The notes under the pieces are model-generated. The model was not told where the DNA came from. It searched no databases and saw only the letters and a program-made list of their open reading frames with translations. From Saccharofermentans sp. (GTDB taxonomy: Bacteria; Bacillota; Clostridia; Saccharofermentanales; Saccharofermentanaceae), in contig JAKSRC010000003.1 of NCBI GenBank assembly GCA_024403855.1, positions 115,804-179,803 of the forward strand: DNA of 64,000 nt. The letters run 5' to 3'. The translations under genes and the position numbers were made by a program. Shown piece by piece: positions 14,838 through 24,760 of the stretch (positions within the stretch are counted from its first letter, which is position 1; every line of letters starts with the position of its first letter).

Positions 14838-16199
14838 TCAGTTGTCTTTCTTAATATTATCAGCATCGCTGTCATTTGTCAGAACCTGATCAAGTTTGTC
14901 GATCTTTGCGCCACTTGTGCTGGGTACTGATTCCTTAGCCTGCTTCTTTGAAGGGAAAGCGCTCTTGATCTTGCTGAAGACACTTTTCGGTCCCTGAACA
15001 CTCTTCAAGATCTTGTCGAGAGCCTTGATGAACTGGGCTGCCTGTGCCTTTGTGAGAATAAGCGGAGGAGCAAGTCTGATTGTGGATTTGCCGATTGCGC
15101 TTACGAGGATTCCCATTGAGAAGAGCTGTTCACGCATTCCCTGAGCTGTGATGGTATCGTCAAATTCGATACCGATAAGAAGGCCCTTTCCTCTTACGGA
15201 ACGGATGCAATTGTATTTAGCTCTGAGATCATTCAGCTTATCGAAAATGTAATCACTAACTTCTCTTACGTTGTCGATGATGCCTTCGTTTTCGAGTGTT
15301 TCCATAACGGCAACACCTGCAGCACAAGCCAGGGGGTTACCACCAAATGTTGAACCGTGGTCGCCGGGCTTCATGCCGGTAGCAACTTCATCAGTTGTGA
15401 GCATAGCACCGATCGGAACGCCACCGCCGAGACCCTTTGCGAGAGTCATAATGTCAGGCTTTACACCATAATTCTGATAGCAGAACATCTTGCCTGTACG
15501 GCCGATACCTGTCTGTACTTCATCGAAAATGAGAAGGATGCCCTTTTCGACGCAGAGCTTCTTTATAGCCTGGATGTATTCGATATCTGCAGGGTGAACA
15601 CCACTTTCTCCCTGAACGAGCTCCAACATAATTGCTGCTGTCTTGGGATTGATAGCTCCGATCAATGCATCGATATCGTTATAAGGGACATGAACAAATC
15701 CGGGAAGTGCAGGCTCAAAAGGTCTCTGGAACTTAGCCTGACCTGTAGCTGCGATCGTTCCCATAGTTCTTCCGTGGAAGCTCATGTCAGCTGTGATTAT
15801 CTCGTACTTATCTACATCTTTATAGTAGAAGTAACTTCTTGCGAGCTTGATTGCTGCTTCATTTGCTTCAGCGCCGGAGTTGCAGAAGAATACCTTGTCT
15901 GCAAAGCTTCCGCGGCAGAGTCTGTAAGCGAGCTCAGACTTCTGGGGAATGTGATAGTAATTGCAGGCATGAATAATACTCTTTGCCTGTGAAACAATAG
16001 CGGATGTGAGCTTGGGATGAGCATAGCCCAGACAGTTAACTGCGATACCGCCAATCATATCAAGATATTTTTTGCCTTCTGTATCGTAAAGATAGCAACC
16101 CTTACCCTTAACAAAAGCTACGGGGAGGAGGTTAAATACCTGAAGGCAGTAATTTTTATCGTAGTCCTGAATCAGACCGAAATCATTTTCTATACTCAT
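14838..16199 (-). CDS. argD: Acetylornithine aminotransferase
   Basis: A 453-residue class III aminotransferase. Motifs are [31 protein letters not shown], and the PLP lysine in [15 protein letters not shown]. It transaminates N-acetylglutamate semialdehyde to N-acetylornithine. It is about 50 residues longer than usual because of a Lys/Ser/Pro-rich, probably disordered C-terminal tail starting near 405. The start overlaps argB by 17 bp; GGAGAAAAAGGAA lies before the ATG. Confidence 0.94.
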   Translation of the reverse strand: MSIENDFGLIQDYDKNYCLQVFNLLPVAFVKGKGCYLYDTEGKKYLDMIGGIAVNCLGYAHPKLTSAIVSQAKSIIHACNYYHIPQKSELAYRLCRGSFADKVFFCNSGAEANEAAIKLARSYFYYKDVDKYEIITADMSFHGRTMGTIAATGQAKFQRPFEPALPGFVHVPYNDIDALIGAINPKTAAIMLELVQGESGVHPADIEYIQAIKKLCVEKGILLIFDEVQTGIGRTGKMFCYQNYGVKPDIMTLAKGLGGGVPIGAMLTTDEVATGMKPGDHGSTFGGNPLACAAGVAVMETLENEGIIDNVREVSDYIFDKLNDLRAKYNCIRSVRGKGLLIGIEFDDTITAQGMREQLFSMGILVSAIGKSTIRLAPPLILTKAQAAQFIKALDKILKSVQGPKSVFSKIKSAFPSKKQAKESVPSTSGAKIDKLDQVLTNDSDADNIKKDN

Positions 16200-17127
16200 A
16201 ATGTTCCTTTTTCTCCTTTACGATCATTGTGCCGATACCGTTCTTGGTGAATGTTTCGAGGATAATAGAGTGAGGAATTCTTCCATCTATTATGTGAGCT
16301 CGATCGACTCCTCGCAATACCGTATCAAGGCATCCTTCAATTTTAGGAATCATACCGCCCTTGATAATTCCTTCATCTACAAGGTCCTTAATATCCTTCT
16401 GATCAAGAACGGGGATGATGTAGTCTGAACCGTCTTCCAGCTTTTTTAATACTCCGCCGACATCTGTGAGAGTAATGAGCTTGGAAGCCCCTAAAGCAAC
16501 TGCGACTTCTGCTGCTACTGTATCTGCATTGATGTTATAGCTTTCACCATTTTCACCAACACCGATAGGTGCGATAACGGGAATGTACTCATCATTTGCG
16601 AGCATAGAGATTACTTTAGTATTAATCTTCTTTATTTTACCTACGTAACCTATATCTACAGGATTGCCTTCGGCATCTGTTGTAAGCTTTTCGGCTTCGA
16701 TAAGGTTGCCGTCAATACCGGAAATACCGATTGCCTTTGCACCCTTGCCGCAAAGAACGGATACGATGTTCTTGTTGGTCTTTCCAATCAAGACCATCTG
16801 TGCGTATCCCATAGTCTCTTCATCTGTATATCTCAAGCCGTTGACGAAGTGAGATTCTTTATTCACTTTATTGAGCATATCGCTGATGTCAGGTCCGCCG
16901 CCGTGAACGATAACAGGGTTAATGCCAATGTACTTGAGAAGAGTAATATCATCCATTACGGACTGCTTGAGATCTTCATTGATCATTGCGTTTCCGCCAT
17001 ACTTGATAACGAAGGTCTGGCCTCTCATCTTTCTGATATAGGGAAGTGATTCGATAAGAATCGAAGCTCTGTCTACATTGTTTTTCATATCTCCGGTGAT
17101 TACCGGAATATCCTTCTGTCCTGCCAT
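16183..17127 (-). CDS. argB: Acetylglutamate kinase
   Basis: A 314-residue amino-acid kinase. It shows the KYGGNAM phosphate loop (about 40-46), [13 protein letters not shown], the [11 protein letters not shown] segment, and the [26 protein letters not shown] nucleotide site. It phosphorylates N-acetylglutamate in arginine synthesis. It starts 2 bp after argC on the transcript, with no argJ between, and overlaps argD by 17 bp. Confidence 0.95.
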   Translation of the reverse strand: MAGQKDIPVITGDMKNNVDRASILIESLPYIRKMRGQTFVIKYGGNAMINEDLKQSVMDDITLLKYIGINPVIVHGGGPDISDMLNKVNKESHFVNGLRYTDEETMGYAQMVLIGKTNKNIVSVLCGKGAKAIGISGIDGNLIEAEKLTTDAEGNPVDIGYVGKIKKINTKVISMLANDEYIPVIAPIGVGENGESYNINADTVAAEVAVALGASKLITLTDVGGVLKKLEDGSDYIIPVLDQKDIKDLVDEGIIKGGMIPKIEGCLDTVLRGVDRAHIIDGRIPHSIILETFTKNGIGTMIVKEKKEHYEYRK

Positions 17128-17129
17128 TG

Positions 17130-18206
17130 TCAGATACCTCTTACGATATTCTTAAGTCCTGCTGTCTCAGGGAGACCAAACATGACATTTGCTGCCTGAA
17201 TTGCCTGAAGAGCTGCACCCTTACCAAGGTTGTCCTGTGCAGAGAAAAGCTTGATGATGCCTGTATCAGGATCGTAAACACCATTTACATCAATATAGTT
17301 AGAACCTGCTACTGCTTTTACGTCCGGTAAGGTCTTTCCGGGAAGAACTCTTACGAAAGTCTCATCCTTGTAGAACTCTTCGTAGATAGCATTGATCTTC
17401 TCGGAGGAAACATCTGTGAAAGCCTTTGAGGGCTTTACATAAATGCTTGCGAGCATGCCTCTCTTGAAAGGCGCGAGGTGGGGAGTAAAGGTTACCTTGA
17501 TGTCTCCGGAATTCTTGCCTGCAAGGAAAGAGCACTGCTCTGAAATCTCTGTTGTATGGCGGTGACCAACTGCGCCGTAAGGCTTGAAAGCTTCATCTGT
17601 CTCGCAGAATGCATAAGCGAGATCTGCTTTTCGACCGGCACCGGATACGCCTGAGGTTGCATCAATGATTATAGAATCTTCTTCAATAAGATGTGCCTTA
17701 AGGAAAGGTGCCAAAGCAATCAATGAGCATGTCGGATAGCAACCGGGATTTGCAACGAGATTAGCAGTCTTAAGCTTGTCTCTGTAAATCTCAGGAAGTC
17801 CGTATACAGCATCCTTAAGAAGATCCGGATTGGGGTGTGTCAATTTATAAGACTTCTCATAAGTAGCAAGATCCTTATATCTGAAGTCACCACTGTGGTC
17901 GATTACCTTTGTTCCTGCCTTGAGAAGATCAACAACGATCTTAGCTGAAACGCCGTGGGGAAGAGCTGTGATTACAAGATCTGAATCCTTTGCAACATCT
18001 TCATATGCGATATCTTCGCAAACCGTATCAACAATGCCGCGGAATTCAGGATAGATCTCAGAATAAGGCTGTCCTGCAAAAGTCTTGCTGGTAAGATGGC
18101 GGAATCTGAAGAATGGATGTCCTGCAAATCCTCTTACGAGTTCTGCACCGACATAACCGGTAGATCCGATAATAGAAACATACTTAATACATTCTTCATT
18201 AGCCAT
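17130..18206 (-). CDS. argC: N-acetyl-gamma-glutamyl-phosphate reductase
   Basis: A 358-residue enzyme. The NAD(P)-binding start [15 protein letters not shown] is near 10-24, the catalytic cysteine lies in ANPGCYPT near 153-160, and a GHRHTTEI motif follows. It reduces N-acetylglutamyl phosphate. It is the first gene of the arg operon; TTGGAGG lies 9 nt before the ATG. Promoter and ArgR-like box are directly upstream. Confidence 0.95.
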   Translation of the reverse strand: MANEECIKYVSIIGSTGYVGAELVRGFAGHPFFRFRHLTSKTFAGQPYSEIYPEFRGIVDTVCEDIAYEDVAKDSDLVITALPHGVSAKIVVDLLKAGTKVIDHSGDFRYKDLATYEKSYKLTHPNPDLLKDAVYGLPEIYRDKLKTANLVANPGCYPTCSLIALAPFLKAHLIEEDSIIIDATSGVSGAGRKADLAYAFCETDEAFKPYGAVGHRHTTEISEQCSFLAGKNSGDIKVTFTPHLAPFKRGMLASIYVKPSKAFTDVSSEKINAIYEEFYKDETFVRVLPGKTLPDVKAVAGSNYIDVNGVYDPDTGIIKLFSAQDNLGKGAALQAIQAANVMFGLPETAGLKNIVRGI

Positions 18207-18260
18207 TGCTATTTGCCTCCAATAAGGGTGATATTTCCCACCCTGATGTTTGATTTATGC

Positions 18261-18289
18261 AATATAACGCATAAATATTCAAAAATCAA
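18261..18289 (-). promoter_or_regulatory. Promoter of the argC operon
   Basis: Minus strand -35 TTGATT (18284-18289), 17-bp spacer, -10 TATATT (18261-18266). The transcript would start near 18254, about 48 nt before argC. The ArgR-like box lies in the spacer, so a bound repressor would block RNA polymerase. Confidence 0.7.
18266..18283. promoter_or_regulatory. ArgR-like operator (ARG box)
   Basis: The core GCATAAATATTCA matches 12 of 14 fixed positions of the ArgR/AhrC consensus TNTGNATWWWWATNCANA. A weaker match (three mismatches) lies at 18336-18353, 70 bp away. Paired sites of this kind are typical for hexameric ArgR. No binding protein is encoded in the window. Confidence 0.6.
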
Positions 18290-18597
18290 CAGTAATATAC
18301 ATAAATTAATTACATATAGTTGATTCATAATTCCATACGCATAATATCGCATATAACCTGATCAGTTTACTGAAATGGGGCAATGGTAATACAAAAGTAA
18401 CAATGAAAAAAGCGTTTTTGAGCCCGAAAAGTTATATTGCACAATTTCCATAAAGTCGAAAAAAGCTCCAAAACATCTGGATTGCCTCTTTTTCTTGTAC
18501 AACACACACAAAATAACTTCGGGGCAATTGATAGAATTACCAAGCAACGGGAATTAGTATGCCAAAATAGCAAAATATTTTTTGGGGAATGTGTCAT

Positions 18598-18627
18598 ATA
18601 GTATTCAAATACGGGGTTTGATACTAT
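18598..18627. promoter_or_regulatory. Dyad upstream of the sugar ABC ATPase gene
   Basis: ATAGTAT (18598-18604) and ATACTAT (18621-18627) are perfect inverted repeats, with a further CAAA/TTTG pairing inside. It is either an operator or a leader hairpin 50 bp before the ATPase start. Confidence 0.45.
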
Positions 18628-18679
18628 TCTCATAGTTATCTTGCTCACACACGCTGAGCACATTTTGGAGGTATAAGTT

Positions 18680-19795
18680 ATGGCAAGTTTATCTTTCCAG
18701 CACGTTTACAAGAAGTATGACGGCGGCGTTGTCGCAGTTTCAGATTTTAACCTTGACGTAGCAGATAAGGAGTTCGTTATCCTCGTAGGACCTTCCGGTT
18801 GCGGTAAGTCTACAACACTCCGTATGCTCGCTGGTCTCGAAGATATTTCCGAAGGTGAAATTTACATCGATGATCGTTGCGTAAACGACGTTCTCCCTAA
18901 GGACAGAGACATCGCAATGGTATTCCAGAACTACGCTCTCTATCCTCACATGTCAGTTCGTGACAACATGGCATTCGCTTTGAAGCTCAGAAAGATGCCT
19001 AAGGACGAGATCAATCGTCGTGTACAGGAAGCAGCTAAGATTCTTGAAATCGAGCACTTGCTTGACAGAAAGCCTAAGGCTCTTTCCGGTGGTCAGCGTC
19101 AGAGAGTTGCTCTCGGCCGTGCTATCGTTCGTGACCCTAAGGTCTTCCTCATGGACGAGCCTCTTTCAAACCTCGACGCTAAGCTCCGTGTACAGATGCG
19201 TGTTGAGATTACAAAGCTTCACCACAGACTTAAGACAACATTCGTATACGTAACACACGACCAGACAGAAGCTATGACCATGGGTACCAGAATCGTAGTT
19301 ATGAAGGATGGTTTCATCCAGCAGGTTGACTCTCCTACGGAGCTCTATGATAACCCGGTTAACACATTCGTTGCAGGATTCATCGGTATGCCTCCTATGA
19401 ACTTCATCAATGCAGTTATCAATGTTGAAGGTTCTGATGTATTCGTTTCTTTCGAGAATGTTACAATCAAGCTTCCTGAGAGATATGCTGTTGAGGAAGT
19501 TATGGAGAGAGATGGTCAGGAAGTTATCTTCGGTATCAGACCTGAGGCAATCACAGACGATATTACATACGTTACTGATCACCCTGAATCTGCATTCACA
19601 GCTGACGTTGACGTCGTAGAAATGCTCGGTGCTGAGACATACCTCTACGTTACAGTTAACGGATCACTCCCGCTCACATGCCGTGTTGATCCTACAACAT
19701 CTCAGTCTGCTGTTGGTCAGGTTGTTGACCTCGCTGTTGACGCTAACCGTATCCACCTCTTCGATAAGGATACAGAGCAGAGCATCATTTCCTAA
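18680..19795 (+). CDS. Sugar ABC transporter ATPase, MsmX/UgpC family
   Basis: A 371-residue ABC ATPase of the MsmX/MalK type. Walker [10 protein letters not shown] is at 37-45, the Q-loop in [10 protein letters not shown] near 81-90, signature LSGGQRQR at 135-142, Walker B FLMDE at 156-160, and the H-loop in [11 protein letters not shown]. The C-terminal third (about 240-371) is the OB/TOBE regulatory domain of carbohydrate importers. It drives import on the inner face of the membrane. No permease or binding protein adjoins it and a terminator follows, so it is a stand-alone ATPase, like Bacillus MsmX, which serves several sugar transporters. The transporter at 46.6-50.3 kb lacks an ATPase and is a likely client. 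Confidence 0.92.
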   Translation: MASLSFQHVYKKYDGGVVAVSDFNLDVADKEFVILVGPSGCGKSTTLRMLAGLEDISEGEIYIDDRCVNDVLPKDRDIAMVFQNYALYPHMSVRDNMAFALKLRKMPKDEINRRVQEAAKILEIEHLLDRKPKALSGGQRQRVALGRAIVRDPKVFLMDEPLSNLDAKLRVQMRVEITKLHHRLKTTFVYVTHDQTEAMTMGTRIVVMKDGFIQQVDSPTELYDNPVNTFVAGFIGMPPMNFINAVINVEGSDVFVSFENVTIKLPERYAVEEVMERDGQEVIFGIRPEAITDDITYVTDHPESAFTADVDVVEMLGAETYLYVTVNGSLPLTCRVDPTTSQSAVGQVVDLAVDANRIHLFDKDTEQSIIS

Positions 19796-19827
19796 TAGAT
19801 AATTAATCTTAGAACCTCAATTGAGAG

Positions 19828-19863
19828 GCCGTGGATTCCCGTAAAGGAGTTCACGGCTTCTTT
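19828..19863 (+). terminator. Rho-independent terminator after the ABC ATPase gene
   Basis: A 12-bp stem (GCCGTGGATTCC, 19828-19839; GGAGTTCACGGC, 19846-19857) with two G-T pairs and a 6-nt loop, then TTCTTTT. Confidence 0.85.
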
Positions 19864-19897
19864 TATGTGGCAAAATAGTGTCAGATGAAGTCAAACC

Positions 19898-19926
19898 TTG
19901 CACCTTTTAAAGAAAAATAATATGAT
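19898..19926 (+). promoter_or_regulatory. Probable promoter of the CdaR-like gene and ftsEX
   Basis: -35 TTGCAC (19898-19903, weak), 17-bp spacer, -10 TATGAT (19921-19926, 5 of 6). It lies between the upstream terminator and the next start codon. Confidence 0.5.
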
Positions 19927-19978
19927 TTAGAGTAGCGTTTTTGTGGACGTTTATATTGCTTCTTGAGAGGTGGAAACC

Positions 19979-21085
19979 ATGGAAGAGATTAAAAAATGCA
20001 TGCGCCAGGTAAAAACAATTATTTCTGCGAACTGCGGAGTGATTGATACTGTTGGCAAGATTTTAGCTGCGACAAATGATATTGGCGAAGAAGAGATCGA
20101 TCCTTCTTTCAGAGCGGTTGTTTCTTCTGATAATCTTTTCGCTTCCACAGCTGACAGAACTTATCTCAAAGTTTTTATAGGCGAACAGCTCAAGTACATA
20201 CTCTATATCGAGAGCACAGAACCGGATGCGAAGATCACGCTTCAGCTTATCGCTGAATGGATGAAGACTCTTGTCAAGGAGAAGGGTACAGATGCTGAGA
20301 AGGCAATCTTTATCCGTAACGTCTTGCTTGATAACGAGATCCGTAGCGAAGTTCCGATGATTGCAAGAGGTTACAAGATCGATTGCAATAATCCCAGACT
20401 CGTTCTTGTTATAAGAACTTCTGTAGAGCAGAGTGCGGAAGCTTTTGAGATTCTTCAGAATCTTTATACCGATTCAGATATTGCTACAGTTATCTCCATG
20501 GATGACACGACAACGATTGTAATAATCGATGTTCAGGAATCTCAGATAACTGAAGAGAATAAGGACAGCTTCCTTGAAGAGACATCACAGTCTGTTCTTG
20601 CTTGCCTTACATCAGAAGGCTGCAAGGCTAAGGTTGCAGTAGGTTCTGTAGTTGCATCCTTCATGGATATCAGCAAGTCTTATTCCGATGCTATGACAGC
20701 TTTGAAGGTCAGCAAGATTTTCGACAGCGAGTCAGATCTTTCCAGATATGACAAGCTCGGTCTTGGCAGACTTATTTATCAGCTCCCTAAGCCTCTTTGC
20801 GAGATGTTCATCAGAGAAGTATTCCCCAACGAAGCTTTCAAGCAGCTTGATGAAGAAACAAGAACAACAATTGATACATTCTTTGCAAATGACCTCAATG
20901 GTTCAGAGACATCCAGAGAATTGTTCGTTCACAGAAATACACTCGTATACAGACTCGAAAAGGTTAAGACCAAGACAGGTCTTGATCTGAGAAAGTTTGA
21001 TGACGCAGTACTTTTCAAGATGGCTACGATGGTAAGAACTTACATCGACTATCTTAATGATACTAATGACAACAAGATCAGGTAA
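19979..21085 (+). CDS. CdaR/PucR-type helix-turn-helix regulator
   Basis: About 368 residues. The C-terminal region (about 310-360) is a PucR-type HTH: SRELFVHRNTLVYRLEKVKTKTGLDLRKFDDAV. The middle (about 125-260) resembles the GGDEF-like CdaR domain of this family; the N-terminus is probably a small-molecule sensor domain. The ATG at 19979 is chosen over the GTG at 19970 because GAGAGG lies just before it. In Bacillus and Escherichia such proteins sense sugar diacids or purines, but the ligand here is unknown. It is immediately upstream of ftsE (5 bp gap), a pairing that suggests a cell-envelope role or simply a shared transcript. Confidence 0.8.
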   Translation: MEEIKKCMRQVKTIISANCGVIDTVGKILAATNDIGEEEIDPSFRAVVSSDNLFASTADRTYLKVFIGEQLKYILYIESTEPDAKITLQLIAEWMKTLVKEKGTDAEKAIFIRNVLLDNEIRSEVPMIARGYKIDCNNPRLVLVIRTSVEQSAEAFEILQNLYTDSDIATVISMDDTTTIVIIDVQESQITEENKDSFLEETSQSVLACLTSEGCKAKVAVGSVVASFMDISKSYSDAMTALKVSKIFDSESDLSRYDKLGLGRLIYQLPKPLCEMFIREVFPNEAFKQLDEETRTTIDTFFANDLNGSETSRELFVHRNTLVYRLEKVKTKTGLDLRKFDDAVLFKMATMVRTYIDYLNDTNDNKIR

Positions 21086-21090
21086 TTAAA

Positions 21091-22527
21091 TTGATAGATT
21101 TTATTAATGTAGAGAAGACATATGCGTCAGGCGTTGAAGCATTAAAGGGCATCAACCTGACTATTGAAGACGGTGAATTTGTATTTGTAATCGGCAAATC
21201 AGGTTCCGGCAAGTCCACACTCTTAAAGTGTATTACTTGCGAAGAAAGGCCCACTGCAGGCAAAGTTACAATCGATAACTTCGATATTTCACATATGAGC
21301 CGTGCGCTCGTACCTCATTTGCGTCGAAGAATCGGCATGATTTATCAGGATTTCCGTCTCATTGAGACTAAGACTGTTGCAGAGAATGTCGCTTTTGCAG
21401 GTGAGATCATCGGTGTTCCGAAGCAGAGCTTGATGAATACCGTTCAGATTTGCTTATCCGTTGTAGGACTTAAAGATAAAGCTGATTGTTATCCTCAGGA
21501 GCTTTCCGGTGGTGAGCAGCAGAGAGTTGCTATCGCAAGAGCTATGGTAAACAACCCTAGTCTCATCGTTGCAGACGAGCCTACAGGTAACCTTGACCCT
21601 GAAACATCAGAAGCCATCATGGCAATGCTTCTCGAAATTAACAAAAATGGTCAGACAACAGTTATCATCTGCACACATGACAGCACGATGGTTGACCGTA
21701 TGAAGCAGCGTGTAATTGAGATCGAAGGTGGTCTTATCTCAAGAGACGAGAAGGGCAGCGGTTACAGAGGCGATCAGGAGCACGAATCTAATGTTTCTCA
21801 GACGTCAAGAACTTCACTTTATGCCGGAGAAGTAACAACGAGCTCAGTTGCTTTTGGCGATGACGCTGACTACAGCAATAATTACGATGATGCTGAATAT
21901 GTTGATAATTCACAGCCTCAGGCACCTTCAGAGGTTCTTTTCGGAGAGAAGACTGTAAGAGAATACGCACCTGTCGAAGAGACTTTTAAGCCTGAGTTTG
22001 ATCTTGATAAAGAAGTCGCTCCTGTAGCACAGATTCCTGTTGAGCAGGTTGAAGCAGTAGAAGAGGTAGTTGTAGAAGAACTTCCTAAGTCTGAACCTGA
22101 AGTAAAGGAAGCACCTGTTGTTGAAGCGGTTCCTGAGATTAAGGAATCACCGGTACAGGAAGTCGTTCCGGAGGTTAAGGCAGAAGAAGCTCCCGTACAG
22201 CCGGAGATTATCGAGATTAACATTCCCGAAAAGAAGCCGGAAGTAACTTTCGGTGATGTCGAAAAGGTAGCTCCTGTAATTCCTATGGGCGCATTTGAAG
22301 CTGATCCGGATATTACTCCTGATGACGATGAAGATTTGGCATACGAGGATGACGAACCTGTAGATGCCAAAGAACTTAAGCGCGAACAGAAGCGCAGAGA
22401 AAAGGAAGAGAAGAAGGCTCTTAAGGAAGCAAAGCGTCAGGAAAAGCTTGATAAGAAAAAGAAAGTAAGAAGAACAGACTTCAAGCCCGGCAGTGATATA
22501 GATATGATCCCGGAGGATGACGAATAA
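21091..22527 (+). CDS. ftsE: Cell division ATP-binding protein FtsE with long acidic tail
   Basis: A 478-residue protein. Residues 1-225 are a standard FtsE ATPase: Walker A GKSGSGKST at 35-43, Q-loop YQDFRL near 85-90, LSGGEQQR at 138-145, and ADEPTGNLDPET near 161-172. Residues about 226-478 are an extra tail, rich in Glu, Val and Pro (PEVKEAPVV-type repeats), ending in a Lys/Arg-rich coil-like segment and an acidic end. FtsE with FtsX controls peptidoglycan hydrolases at the septum; here the substrate is probably the M23 protein two genes downstream. The start is TTG with a weak ribosome site, right after the regulator gene. The stop overlaps ftsX by one base. Confidence 0.92.
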   Translation: MIDFINVEKTYASGVEALKGINLTIEDGEFVFVIGKSGSGKSTLLKCITCEERPTAGKVTIDNFDISHMSRALVPHLRRRIGMIYQDFRLIETKTVAENVAFAGEIIGVPKQSLMNTVQICLSVVGLKDKADCYPQELSGGEQQRVAIARAMVNNPSLIVADEPTGNLDPETSEAIMAMLLEINKNGQTTVIICTHDSTMVDRMKQRVIEIEGGLISRDEKGSGYRGDQEHESNVSQTSRTSLYAGEVTTSSVAFGDDADYSNNYDDAEYVDNSQPQAPSEVLFGEKTVREYAPVEETFKPEFDLDKEVAPVAQIPVEQVEAVEEVVVEELPKSEPEVKEAPVVEAVPEIKESPVQEVVPEVKAEEAPVQPEIIEINIPEKKPEVTFGDVEKVAPVIPMGAFEADPDITPDDDEDLAYEDDEPVDAKELKREQKRREKEEKKALKEAKRQEKLDKKKKVRRTDFKPGSDIDMIPEDDE

Positions 22528-23423
22528 TGAGTGGAAGAGCTTTTATCAATTCTATTAAGGAAGGCTTCCGCGGAATTATCAGACATCCGCTCGTAACTAT
22601 CGCCTCCATAACAACAATCATGTTGATGCTCATAATCATGGGCGCATTCTATATGTTCTCCGTCAACGCACGAAGAATAATGACAAAGCTTTCGCAGAGA
22701 CCTCCTATTGAGGTTTATATGCAGCTTCAGTGTTCTGAAGACGAAAGAACTTTTGTCATGAACAAACTTAAAGCAAACGCTGATATCATCGAGGTTACGC
22801 AGTCATCACCTGAAGAGAACTATAACAACTTTAAGGCAAACCTTGGTTCTTCTTCTTCCATTTTGGATGATTTCGATTACAACATGTATCTTCCTTATAC
22901 ATTCAGCATCAGACTTTCTGATCCTGCTATGGCTAATGATGTTTGTGCTGAAGTTGCAACATATACTGGTGTTTCGAAGGTTTCCCAGGAAAGCAACGTT
23001 ATGACTTTCCTCACCAAGGCGTCAAGAATCGTTAACATCACGACAGCAGTGTCATTCTTTGTCCTGTTTATAATTGCGTTGTTCATCATTTCGAACATGG
23101 TAAGAATCTCTGTATATTCAAGAGCTTCTGAGATTGAAATCATGAAGTTCGTTGGTGCGACAAATAACTACATCAGATTTCCTTACATAACCGAAGGTGC
23201 AATCGTTGGTATGTTCAGTGCAATAACTTCCTGGGCAATAACGACTGCGGTCTATCATTCAGTTTATGTAAAGACAATGAGCACAATCGATCCTACAAGC
23301 TTTTATGCGCTTGCTTCAACAAGATCCCTTATGTGGCATGAGCTTGTAATCCTTGTAGTAATGGGTTTGATAATTGGAGCTATCGGAAGCGGCATTTCAG
23401 TCCGTCAGTACATTAAGGTGTGA
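22527..23423 (+). CDS. ftsX: Cell division protein FtsX
   Basis: A 298-residue membrane protein with FtsX topology: TM1 about 22-45, a large extracellular loop (about 46-170), then three TMs near 175-200, 225-245 and 270-292. The motif ASEIEIMKFVGATNNYIRFPYITEG is the conserved cytoplasmic coupling segment. It partners FtsE and transmits ATP-driven movement to extracellular hydrolases. It overlaps ftsE by one base and the downstream M23 gene start is close to its stop. Confidence 0.94.
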   Translation: MSGRAFINSIKEGFRGIIRHPLVTIASITTIMLMLIIMGAFYMFSVNARRIMTKLSQRPPIEVYMQLQCSEDERTFVMNKLKANADIIEVTQSSPEENYNNFKANLGSSSSILDDFDYNMYLPYTFSIRLSDPAMANDVCAEVATYTGVSKVSQESNVMTFLTKASRIVNITTAVSFFVLFIIALFIISNMVRISVYSRASEIEIMKFVGATNNYIRFPYITEGAIVGMFSAITSWAITTAVYHSVYVKTMSTIDPTSFYALASTRSLMWHELVILVVMGLIIGAIGSGISVRQYIKV

Positions 23424-23431
23424 GGTGCGAA

Positions 23432-24754
23432 ATGGATAATATGGATAATAAGGAATTCGTTCAAAAACGCGACAATAAAAGTTATGCAGTCTTGAAAAAA
23501 GTGGCAATGCTCTTTGTTGCCATGCTTTGCTGCATTATTGCTACAGCTTCAAGTTCATGGCTTACTGCTGAACGTGTAGTTGCTGTAGGTGGTGTGCCGA
23601 TCATCGTCAATAAGGTTACAAAAGAAGATATCGACAATGCCAAGAAAAAGAGAGATACAGCTAAGAAAGATGCTGAAGAAGCAAAGAAGAAGATTGCTCA
23701 GTTAAAGACTCAGAAAACAGAGCTTACCGGTGAGCTTTCAAAGCTTAATGAAGCAAACGAAGAGCAGAAAGCACAGTATGAGCTCATCAGCACTCAGCTC
23801 CAGACAGCTCTCGATGAGAAGGCTAATGCTTTAGATGAATATATCGAAGCACAGGAAAATCTCGAAGCTCAGCAGGCTGTTTTTACTGAAAGAATCAGCA
23901 TCATGTTCGAATATCAGAACAAGTCAACATTGGAAGTTCTTCTCGAGTCCAACAGCATTGCTGGTTTCTTCACCAATATGGAGCTCATTACTCTCATTGC
24001 TGATGCTGACTCACAGGCTATTGATCTTTTGCAGGTTGCATTAGATGACGCTGAACTTCAGGCAAATCTTAAGCTTCAGTACGCTGAAGAGATGCAGGCT
24101 ATTGCAGATGAAAAGCAGAGGCAGTTAAATGAACTGAAGGCCCTCATTGGAGAGACTGAGCAGACACTTAAAGATGTAGATACTGATATCGACTCCCTCG
24201 AAAAGATGGAAGACGAGCTCGAAGAAGAAGCGAAAAAACTCGAGAGCAAGATTAAGTCCCTTACAAAGCAGTACAATCAGCAGCAGGCAAGCACTGGCGG
24301 TACATCAAGCTTTAACAGCAGCGGCACAAAGACAGTCGGTTCTGTTACATTCCGCTGGCCTACTTATACAACAGCAATTACTTCATATTATGGATACAGA
24401 ATCCACCCTGTTTACGGAACCAAGAAATTCCATTCCGGTATTGATATCGGTGCAGGTTACGGAGACACAATTATGGCTGCAGCTTCCGGCACGGTCATCT
24501 TCGTAACAGAACCTGTTGAAGGTAAGAATAAGGGTGGTACTGGTTATGGTAACTACTGCATCATCGACCACGGAAACGGATATACCACTCTTTATGGCCA
24601 CGCTAGAGATATCTATGTCAAGAACGGACAGAAGGTTACACGTGGCAAGGCCATCGGTGAAGTTGGCAGTACCGGTACATCTACTGGTGCACACCTCCAC
24701 TTCGAAGTTCGTTTTAACGGTGGCACAGTAAATCCTTTGAACTATCTGCCTTAA
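23432..24754 (+). CDS. EnvC-like murein hydrolase with coiled coil and M23 domain
   Basis: About 440 residues. A signal or anchor helix (about 18-40 of the chain) is followed by a long two-part coiled coil (about 60-275), a short linker and a LytM/M23 peptidase domain (about 310-440). The zinc ligands are seen as HSGIDIG and HLHFEV, so the peptidase should be active, unlike Escherichia EnvC. It cleaves peptidoglycan cross-bridges. The ftsE-ftsX-M23 order strongly suggests it is the hydrolase controlled by FtsEX, as with PcsB or CwlO. The ATG at 23432 with GAGGTG upstream is preferred to the GTG at 23420. Confidence 0.92.
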   Translation: MDNMDNKEFVQKRDNKSYAVLKKVAMLFVAMLCCIIATASSSWLTAERVVAVGGVPIIVNKVTKEDIDNAKKKRDTAKKDAEEAKKKIAQLKTQKTELTGELSKLNEANEEQKAQYELISTQLQTALDEKANALDEYIEAQENLEAQQAVFTERISIMFEYQNKSTLEVLLESNSIAGFFTNMELITLIADADSQAIDLLQVALDDAELQANLKLQYAEEMQAIADEKQRQLNELKALIGETEQTLKDVDTDIDSLEKMEDELEEEAKKLESKIKSLTKQYNQQQASTGGTSSFNSSGTKTVGSVTFRWPTYTTAITSYYGYRIHPVYGTKKFHSGIDIGAGYGDTIMAAASGTVIFVTEPVEGKNKGGTGYGNYCIIDHGNGYTTLYGHARDIYVKNGQKVTRGKAIGEVGSTGTSTGAHLHFEVRFNGGTVNPLNYLP

Positions 24755-24760
24755 TCATTC

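Larger units (their letters stand above)
18207..18679. other. Divergent intergenic region between argC and the sugar ABC ATPase
   Basis: This 473-bp A/T-rich stretch has no credible gene. From the left it holds the argC ribosome site, the argC promoter (18261-18289), an ArgR-like box (18266-18283) and a weaker second match (18336-18353). Next is a palindrome-like TGAAAAAAGCGTTTTTGA (18404-18421) that matches 10 of 14 positions of a CcpA cre site around its CG centre, then a 7+4 bp dyad at 18598-18627 and the TTGGAGG site of the ATPase gene (18665-18671). No clean promoter for the ATPase gene was found. Confidence 0.6.

Noticed and set aside
15357..15992. A 211-codon plus-strand frame opposite argD
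   Set aside because: It lies wholly inside argD in antisense, has no ribosome site and no recognisable domain; argD has all motifs.
18367..18663. A 98-codon minus-strand frame between argC and the ABC ATPase
   Set aside because: No ribosome site, A/T-rich intergenic composition, Cys/Phe-rich protein unlike known families.
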